10,158 bases of DNA, taken from contig UQAI01000058.1 of NCBI GenBank assembly GCA_900538885.1, positions 1 to 10,158 of the forward strand. Direction: 5' to 3'. Under the pieces are notes generated by a model that ran no database searches, was not told where the DNA came from, and saw only the letters and a list, made by a program, of their open reading frames with translations. Positions within the stretch are counted from its first letter, which is position 1, and every line of letters starts with the position of its first letter. The position numbers and the translations under genes were made by a program. Source of the stretch: an uncultured Mollicutes bacterium (GTDB lineage Bacteria; Bacillota_I; Bacilli_A; ML615J-28; CAG-313). This document shows positions 5,845-10,158 of this stretch, in pieces.

Positions 5845-6206
5845 CTAATTACACAGTAGTCTTTATATACTCTCATTCTTACGCCATAACCTTGTAAATC
5901 AAATATTGCTTTGTCTTCTTCTTCAACAAGTTCAAGACTTACACCACATGCTGTACAAAATTTATTTCCTTCTAGTACTTTTGCACCACACTTAGGACAA
6001 AGTTTAAACTGATTTTCTTGGGGTGTATTAGTTATACGCTTGTTTCCACGATTTGTGCAGATTGCACAAAATTGCTCATTTTCCACACCACAATTCTGAC
6101 AAACATTATTTGTTGAAGGTTGCCATTTAGTTCCACAATTTGTACAAAAGACTGAATCATCAGCTAATTTATGACCACAATTTTTACATATTCTTTGTTC
6201 ATTCAT
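5841..6206 (-). CDS. Zinc-ribbon protein, N-terminal part of the split zinc-ribbon/PH-like/SHOCT gene
   Basis: From ATG 6206 the frame gives 121 residues; AAGGAG at 6214-6219 supports this start over an upstream in-frame one at 6245. Three zinc ribbons are visible as Cys pairs: C7/C10 with C21/C24, C36/C39 with C47/C50, and C70/C73 with C84/C87 (patterns CKNCG...CTNCG, CQNCG...CAIC, CPKCG...CTACG). The end, FDLQGYGVRMRVYKDYCVIS, is the beginning of a PH-like domain that continues in the next frame. The TGA stop overlaps the next frame's TTG in TTGA. Cytoplasmic; no signal peptide or membrane segment. Its role in the island is unknown. Confidence 0.8.
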   Translation of the reverse strand: MNEQRICKNCGHKLADDSVFCTNCGTKWQPSTNNVCQNCGVENEQFCAICTNRGNKRITNTPQENQFKLCPKCGAKVLEGNKFCTACGVSLELVEEEDKAIFDLQGYGVRMRVYKDYCVIS

Positions 6207-6273
6207 ATTATTTCTCCTTCTTTTATCTTCTACATAATAAGACACAAAAAAGGAAAAGTACGTACTACACCAT

Positions 6274-6828
6274 TTAATTATTTATTTCACCATTTAATTC
6301 TAGTTCTTCTTTGATTAATGCGAACACCACATAAACTGGTTTAAAGGAAGCATCTTCTGGAGTATTACTATCGATAAGATATTCTACTTCGGTTAGTATT
6401 CCTTCATCATATTGTTTGTTATTCGCAAGTATTCCATCTATTTTAAATGCTAAATCTTCTATTTCTTTTTGAATATCATCATTCATTAAATCTTCAACAT
6501 CTAAGAAATCTTTAAAATCATTTAGCATAATTAAATTAATAATTAATGGTGCGTATTTATTTAGTTTTTCAACTGATTTGTCAAAATAATCATCATAATA
6601 AGTTTTTATATCACTTAATACACTACTTAAATAACTAAAACCCAAACTAAAGATTTCTTCAGTATCTTCATCTAATTTTTGCTTTTTGGTATATTTTGTG
6701 TAGATGTCATCTGTTACACTCATTACATCATTAATAATTAAAAGTAGCGGTGAATTTGATGCTTTCATTGTATTAATTATTTCAGTACATTCATCTAAGT
6801 AACTTGCATAATCATCATATATATTCAT
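6274..6828 (-). CDS. Hypothetical acidic helical protein
   Basis: I do not recognise a family. From ATG 6828 it has 184 residues, is rich in Asp, Glu, Ile, Leu and Lys, and is predicted by eye to be almost all helix with no signal peptide, membrane segment or Cys motif (YDDYASYLDECTEIINTMKA near the start; FKPVYVVFALIKEELELNGE at the end). An ATG at 6837 is only one base from the AAAGGA ribosome-binding site, so the ATG three codons later is better placed. It has its own promoter (6856-6884), divergent from hslO, and leads the minus-strand accessory island, 67 bases before the zinc-ribbon gene. It could be co-transcribed with that gene, since no terminator is visible between them. Confidence 0.75.
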   Translation of the reverse strand: MNIYDDYASYLDECTEIINTMKASNSPLLLIINDVMSVTDDIYTKYTKKQKLDEDTEEIFSLGFSYLSSVLSDIKTYYDDYFDKSVEKLNKYAPLIINLIMLNDFKDFLDVEDLMNDDIQKEIEDLAFKIDGILANNKQYDEGILTEVEYLIDSNTPEDASFKPVYVVFALIKEELELNGEINN

Positions 6829-6855
6829 AATATTCATTTCCTTTCAAGTATTTTT

Positions 6856-6884
6856 ATTTTACTAAAATTCATTGCTTTTTGCAA
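6856..6884 (-). promoter_or_regulatory. Sigma-A-type promoter of the accessory island
   Basis: On the minus strand TTGCAA (6884-6879), a 17-base spacer, and TAAAAT (6861-6856). The spacing is optimal and the start of transcription would fall about 20 bases before the start codon at 6828. Confidence 0.6.
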
Positions 6885-6891
6885 GTGTTTA

Positions 6892-6911
6892 AGCATAATT
6901 TATGCTATACT
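6892..6911 (+). promoter_or_regulatory. hslO promoter (extended -10) with overlapping inverted repeat
   Basis: TGCTATACT (6903-6911) is an extended -10 element with no good -35 at the right distance. The inverted repeat AGCATAA-T-TTATGCT (6892-6906) overlaps the upstream part of this element and could be an operator. The ribosome-binding site AAAGGAGGG (6927-6935) precedes ATG 6942 by six bases. Confidence 0.45.
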
Positions 6912-6941
6912 TAATTAGGTAAAACAAAAAGGAGGGATTTT

Positions 6942-7850
6942 ATGAAAGACTATCTTGTTAAAGCTCTTGCTTTTGATGATAGCGTTAGAATATATTGTAC
7001 TAGTACAACTAATACATTAAATGAAATTGGTAATCGTTTTAATTATTATCCTAGTCCACTTGACGCTGTAGGTAGAGTCCTAAGTATTGGTGTAATGATG
7101 GGATCGATGTTAAAACTTGATGAAACAATTACTATTAGAGTAGAAGGCAATGGACCAATTGGTAGAATAATCGTTGACGCGGATGCCCATGGACATGTTA
7201 GAGCATATGCAGAAAATCCACATTGTCATTTTGAATATAATGATGGTAGACTAAATGCTAGGGCAACAGTTGGTGATAAAGGTTTTATTAACGTTATTAG
7301 AGATTTAAAATTAAAGGAACCTTTTGTTGGTTCTACTCCAATTATAACAGGAGAAATTGGTGAAGATTTTGCCTATTACTTTATGGTAAGTGAACAAATA
7401 CCATCTTCTGTCTCGGTTGGTGTATTAGTTAATACTGATAGTATTGCAGAAGCTAGTGGTGGTTTTATTGTTCAACTTATGCCAAACACTAAAGAAGAAG
7501 TAATTAACAAACTTGAAGAAAGACTAAAACTAATGCCTACGATGTCTGATATGCTTCGTTCTGGACTTACACCTGAACAAATTGTTACTAATATTGCGGA
7601 TGACGCAAAAATAATTGAAACCATTCCTGTAGAATTTACTTGTAATTGTAGTAAGGAAAGATTTGAAAAAGGAATCCTTTCTCTTGGATATGATGAAATC
7701 GAAGCTATGATTAAAGAAGATGGTAAAGCTGATACTGTTTGTCATTTCTGTGGTAATAAGTACCATTTCTCTAAAGAAGACTTAGAAAAAATAGCTGAAG
7801 AAGCTAAAAATATTCAAAAAAGAAAAGAGATGGGAAAAAATGAAAACTAA
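6942..7850 (+). CDS. hslO: Redox-regulated chaperonin Hsp33
   Basis: Cytoplasmic holdase chaperone switched on by oxidation and unfolding. 302 residues, the usual size. The N-terminal domain has the expected DAVGRVLSIGVMMGSMLK and GNGPIGRIIVDADAHGHVR stretches and the later MPTMSDMLRSGLTPEQIV region. The C-terminal redox switch carries the four zinc-binding cysteines as C234-N-C236 and C267-H-F-C270, spaced as in Hsp33, so the switch looks intact. The start is fixed by a strong ribosome-binding site. The peptidase gene overlaps its last 11 bases, implying one operon. hslO lies near lysS and yabPQ in B. subtilis too. The last about 20 residues are a charged helical tail. Confidence 0.97.
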   Translation: MKDYLVKALAFDDSVRIYCTSTTNTLNEIGNRFNYYPSPLDAVGRVLSIGVMMGSMLKLDETITIRVEGNGPIGRIIVDADAHGHVRAYAENPHCHFEYNDGRLNARATVGDKGFINVIRDLKLKEPFVGSTPIITGEIGEDFAYYFMVSEQIPSSVSVGVLVNTDSIAEASGGFIVQLMPNTKEEVINKLEERLKLMPTMSDMLRSGLTPEQIVTNIADDAKIIETIPVEFTCNCSKERFEKGILSLGYDEIEAMIKEDGKADTVCHFCGNKYHFSKEDLEKIAEEAKNIQKRKEMGKNEN

Positions 7851-8856
7851 TTTAGACTTAAAATTATTTGAACGCTTGATGCAAATACCTAGTCCTACTG
7901 GCTACACTAAAGATGTTATTAACTTTTTAGATGAAGTTGTAAGTAATCTCGGCTATGAAACCTCAAGAAATAAAAAAGGAAATCTAATTGTCCATGTAAA
8001 AGGACTTAGTGACTATACAGTAGGTTTAAGTGCACATGTTGACACTTTAGGTTTAATGGTTCGCTCTATAAAAAGTGATGGTAGCCTAGCATTTACTAAA
8101 CTTGGTGGTCCTCTTCTTGCTACATACGATGGCGAGTATTGTACAGTACATACAAGAGATGGTAAAAAATATACGGGTACTGTTCTTTCCACTAGTCCTA
8201 GTGTTCATGTATTTAGTGATGCTTCTAAAAAAGAAAGAAATGAAGAAAATATGTATATTCGTTTAGATGAAGTTGTTTACTCAAAAAATGACACTATGAA
8301 ACTTGGTATTAACAATGGTGATTTTATAAGTATTGATCCTAAATTTACCGTGACACCTTCTGGTTATGTTAAAACTAGATTTTTAGATGACAAGGCTAGT
8401 GCTTTTATTCTTCTTGAAGTATTAAAAACTTTAAAAAATGAAAGTATTACCCCAAAATATAACCTTGAAATTATCTTTTCTACATATGAAGAAGTTGGAC
8501 ATGGCGCATCATCAATTCCTCATGTTGATGAATTACTCGCAATAGATATGGGATGTATTGGAAGTGACTTAAGTTGCACTGAAGAAATGGTATCAATTTG
8601 TGCGAAAGATTCATCTGGTCCTTATGACTATGATATGACAACTACCCTTGTAAATCTTGCGAAAGAAAATAACCTAAACTATGCTGTAGATATATATCCA
8701 TATTATGGTTCTGATGCTTCAGCTGCATTACGCGGCGGCAATGATATTAGATGTGCATTAATAGGAGCTGGTATTCAAGCTTCACATGGTATGGAAAGAA
8801 CCCACATTAATGGTCTTACTAATACATATAAACTTATAATGGCATATATAAAATAA
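7840..8856 (+). CDS. M42 family metallo-aminopeptidase (FrvX/glutamyl aminopeptidase type)
   Basis: 338 residues; cytoplasmic dinuclear metal peptidase of family M42, which forms dodecameric shells that trim peptides. Motifs seen: IPSPTGYT at 16-23, AHVDTLG with His66 and Asp68, FLDDKAS with a bridging Asp at 183, TYEEVGHG with Glu217/Glu218 (catalytic base and metal ligand), AIDMG with Asp236, YYGSDASAALRGG, and GIQASHGMERTH with His316. The full catalytic and metal set appears present. ATG 7840 lies inside the end of hslO (11-base overlap) with only a weak ribosome-binding site (GAGATGGG), pointing to translational coupling. A peptidase beside a chaperone suggests shared protein quality control, which is inference. 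Exact substrate preference cannot be told from sequence. Confidence 0.93.
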   Translation: MKTNLDLKLFERLMQIPSPTGYTKDVINFLDEVVSNLGYETSRNKKGNLIVHVKGLSDYTVGLSAHVDTLGLMVRSIKSDGSLAFTKLGGPLLATYDGEYCTVHTRDGKKYTGTVLSTSPSVHVFSDASKKERNEENMYIRLDEVVYSKNDTMKLGINNGDFISIDPKFTVTPSGYVKTRFLDDKASAFILLEVLKTLKNESITPKYNLEIIFSTYEEVGHGASSIPHVDELLAIDMGCIGSDLSCTEEMVSICAKDSSGPYDYDMTTTLVNLAKENNLNYAVDIYPYYGSDASAALRGGNDIRCALIGAGIQASHGMERTHINGLTNTYKLIMAYIK

Positions 8857-8877
8857 CTACTCTATTAAAGAACGCTA

Positions 8878-8907
8878 AAAAGGGTTGCACCAAGGTGCAA
8901 CTCTTTT
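8878..8907. terminator. Bidirectional intrinsic terminator
   Basis: AAAAGGGTTGCACC (8878-8891) pairs with GGTGCAACTCTTTT (8894-8907) with one G-T wobble and a very short loop. T runs lie on both strands, so it can end both the hslO-peptidase transcript and the convergent lipoprotein transcript. Confidence 0.85.
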
Positions 8908-8948
8908 AATATGTAAATTTATTCAAAATATAAATAACGTGACTATAA

Positions 8949-9563
8949 TTAATCCATAAATATTTTATATATTTGTTCTATATCATCACTTGACAATATG
9001 TCATGTAAATACGCTGTTGTTAAAAAATAAACTGATTCGTTATAAAAGACTTTTATAGGATTACTAGTTGGATATATAAACACTCTCCCACCAACTCTTT
9101 CAGACGTAATAACTTCTAAATACATACAATCCGTACGAATTAACAATGCAACATAAGCTCCGTTATAGCATCCATAGTATTTTTCTATCACTATTTTATC
9201 AATTGATACAGGAGTTTCCGAAGAATTTAAATTATTTATATAACATTGTTTTATATATTTTTCAGTTTCCTCATCAAGTACTACTTCTTCTTTTACATAA
9301 ATAGTAATATCACTTTCAATCTTTTCATTATTATATTCTTTTTTCTTTTTTGCATCATAATATAACTTTATTTCTGTTTGTTTATTTTCTTGAGTTAGTG
9401 GAACTATATCTTTAGTAATTACACTTCCTTTATCTAGTTGTACCAAAACAGCATTGTCATCAATAATAAAATTTACATTTACATTTACTTTTTCTTTATT
9501 ATTACATCCCACTATTGCTATACTTAATATAAGCAGCATAAATAATACTATTATTTTCTTCAT
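8949..9563 (-). CDS. Predicted lipoprotein with InlB B-repeat-like domain (tandem copy 1)
   Basis: 204 residues with a lipoprotein signal: MKK, a hydrophobic core, and lipobox IVGC with the lipidated Cys at 20. Residues about 26-92 resemble one InlB B-repeat (Flg_new type) unit: VNFIIDDNAVLVQLDKGSVI at the start and LYYDAKKKKEYNNEKIESDI ... TIYVK at the end, although the usual aromatic GW before YxD is missing. Residues 95-204 form an unrecognised alpha/beta domain (YYGCYNGAYVALLIRTDC). It is a paralogue of the gene just upstream: the first about 90 residues are close to identical and the C-terminal parts have diverged but share the G-x-YNG-x-(Y/F)-V pattern. The ribosome-binding site AAAAAGGAT lies within the last codons of the upstream gene, seven bases away, so the two are coupled. 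Probably surface-anchored; role unknown. Confidence 0.8.
   Translation of the reverse strand: MKKIIVLFMLLILSIAIVGCNNKEKVNVNVNFIIDDNAVLVQLDKGSVITKDIVPLTQENKQTEIKLYYDAKKKKEYNNEKIESDITIYVKEEVVLDEETEKYIKQCYINNLNSSETPVSIDKIVIEKYYGCYNGAYVALLIRTDCMYLEVITSERVGGRVFIYPTSNPIKVFYNESVYFLTTAYLHDILSSDDIEQIYKIFMD
9291..9531 (-). repeat. Direct repeat, copy 1 of the lipoprotein 5' region
   Basis: About 240 bases covering the signal peptide end and the InlB-like domain are about 90% identical by eye to 9924-10158. The main difference is a six-base insertion encoding one extra Val-Asn pair (VNVNVNF against VNVNF) and a few changes around the KKKK segment. Confidence 0.85.
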
Positions 9564-9569
9564 TTTTAT

Positions 9570-10158
9570 TTAATCCTTTTTAATATATAATTTATATATA
9601 CTTAATAAATTTTCATATGTTAATTTTGAGTTATCATAAGCTGTTAATAGATCCATAAAATCAGTACCATCATAAGCATATATGAAATATCCATAAGAAT
9701 ATTTAAAAACAATATCAGCAACCACGATTTCGCATTCTTTTTCTACAAATATACAGTCTTTTTTATCCAATAGAACTCCTACAAATACTCCGTTATATGT
9801 TCCTAAATATTCGAATAATATAACATCTCCTATAACTGCGTTTTCACGTTTAGGTTTTATAAATTTATTAAAATATGCTTTACAAACTTCATTAACCATA
9901 TTTATATCATCCTCAGCATTTAATTTTACATAAATAGTAATATCACTTTCGATTTTTTCATTGTTATATTCTTTCTCATATGTTTCATCATAATATAACT
10001 TTATTTCTGTTTGTTTATTTTCTTTAGTTAATGGAACTATATCTTTAGTAATTACGCTTCTTTTATCTAATTGTACCAAAATAGTATTACCATCAATAAT
10101 AAAATTTACATTTACTTTTTCTTTATTATTACATCCCACTATTGCTATACTTAATATA
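9570..10158 (-). CDS. Predicted lipoprotein, tandem copy 2, start beyond the window
   Basis: The frame continues to the window edge. The last visible residues before the Cys, LSIAIVG, are the end of the same signal peptide as in the neighbouring copy, so the GTG at 10139 is not the true start. After the Cys comes an InlB B-repeat-like unit (VNFIIDGNTILVQLDKRSVI ... YNNEKIESDITIYVK), nearly identical to that of the other copy, then a diverged C-terminal domain (FEYLGTYNGVFVGVLLDKKD) ending in KKD. Together the two genes look like a recent duplication in which only the C-terminal domain has changed. Confidence 0.8.
   Translation of the reverse strand, partial: ILSIAIVGCNNKEKVNVNFIIDGNTILVQLDKRSVITKDIVPLTKENKQTEIKLYYDETYEKEYNNEKIESDITIYVKLNAEDDINMVNEVCKAYFNKFIKPKRENAVIGDVILFEYLGTYNGVFVGVLLDKKDCIFVEKECEIVVADIVFKYSYGYFIYAYDGTDFMDLLTAYDNSKLTYENLLSIYKLYIKKD
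9924..10158 (-). repeat. Direct repeat, copy 2 of the lipoprotein 5' region
   Basis: Partner of 9291-9531. The repeat runs to the window edge and probably continues through the start of the upstream gene. The sharp fall in similarity downstream (below 9924 and below 9291) marks the boundary between the conserved and diverged domains. Confidence 0.85.

Noticed and set aside
7530..7766. A 78-codon minus-strand frame
   Set aside because: It is antisense within hslO, over the Hsp33 zinc-binding region, with no ribosome-binding site and unlikely composition.
1..10158. tRNA, rRNA or riboswitch (including a T-box ahead of lysS)
   Set aside because: The lysS leader is too short for a T-box and no cloverleaf, rRNA segment or known riboswitch core was recognised by eye.

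Overview
The window looks like chromosomal DNA of a low-GC (roughly one third G+C by eye) Bacillota from a spore-forming lineage. Sporulation genes yabP and yabQ sit at the left end. lysS, hslO, a peptidase gene and lipoprotein genes make up the rest of the ordinary content. TGG is used for Trp and TGA works as a stop, so the standard bacterial code applies. I cannot name the genus. An uncultured gut Bacilli or Erysipelotrichia-type bacterium is a reasonable guess, and it is inference only.

Layout. 1-606 (minus): yabP with an overlapping, truncated yabQ, preceded by a sequence matching the sigma-E promoter consensus. 719-2206 (plus): lysS with a bidirectional terminator. 2366-6828 (all minus): an accessory island. 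6942-8856 (plus): hslO overlapping an M42 peptidase gene, closed by a terminator. 8949-10158 (minus): two tandem, partly near-identical lipoprotein genes, the upstream one cut by the window end. In Bacillus subtilis yabPQ, hslO and lysS belong to one conserved neighbourhood, so the island appears to have entered between lysS and hslO.

The accessory island is the interesting part. I read it as a piece of a diversity-generating retroelement (DGR). A large surface protein begins with a type IV pilin-like N-terminus (4898-5374). After a one-base frame break it continues as a cysteine-rich repeat protein ending in a DUF6273-like domain (3048-4916). Its last about 40 codons are about 58% GC in an AT-rich gene: 21 of 27 codons end in C and none in A. 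That is the pattern expected when AAC-type codons of a template repeat are randomised at adenines. Directly downstream is a 124-residue protein that strongly resembles the DGR accessory protein Avd. Beyond it lies an orphan second variable-region-like 3' end (2416-2589), followed by a vestigial copy of the avd ribosome-binding site and start codon. No reverse transcriptase and no template repeat are visible here, so the locus is either a remote target cassette served in trans or a decaying DGR.

Two genes in the island (the pilin/target gene and a zinc-ribbon/PH-like/SHOCT gene) are each split by an apparent one-base deletion. The flanking core genes look intact. This could be real decay, on/off variation, or assembly error.
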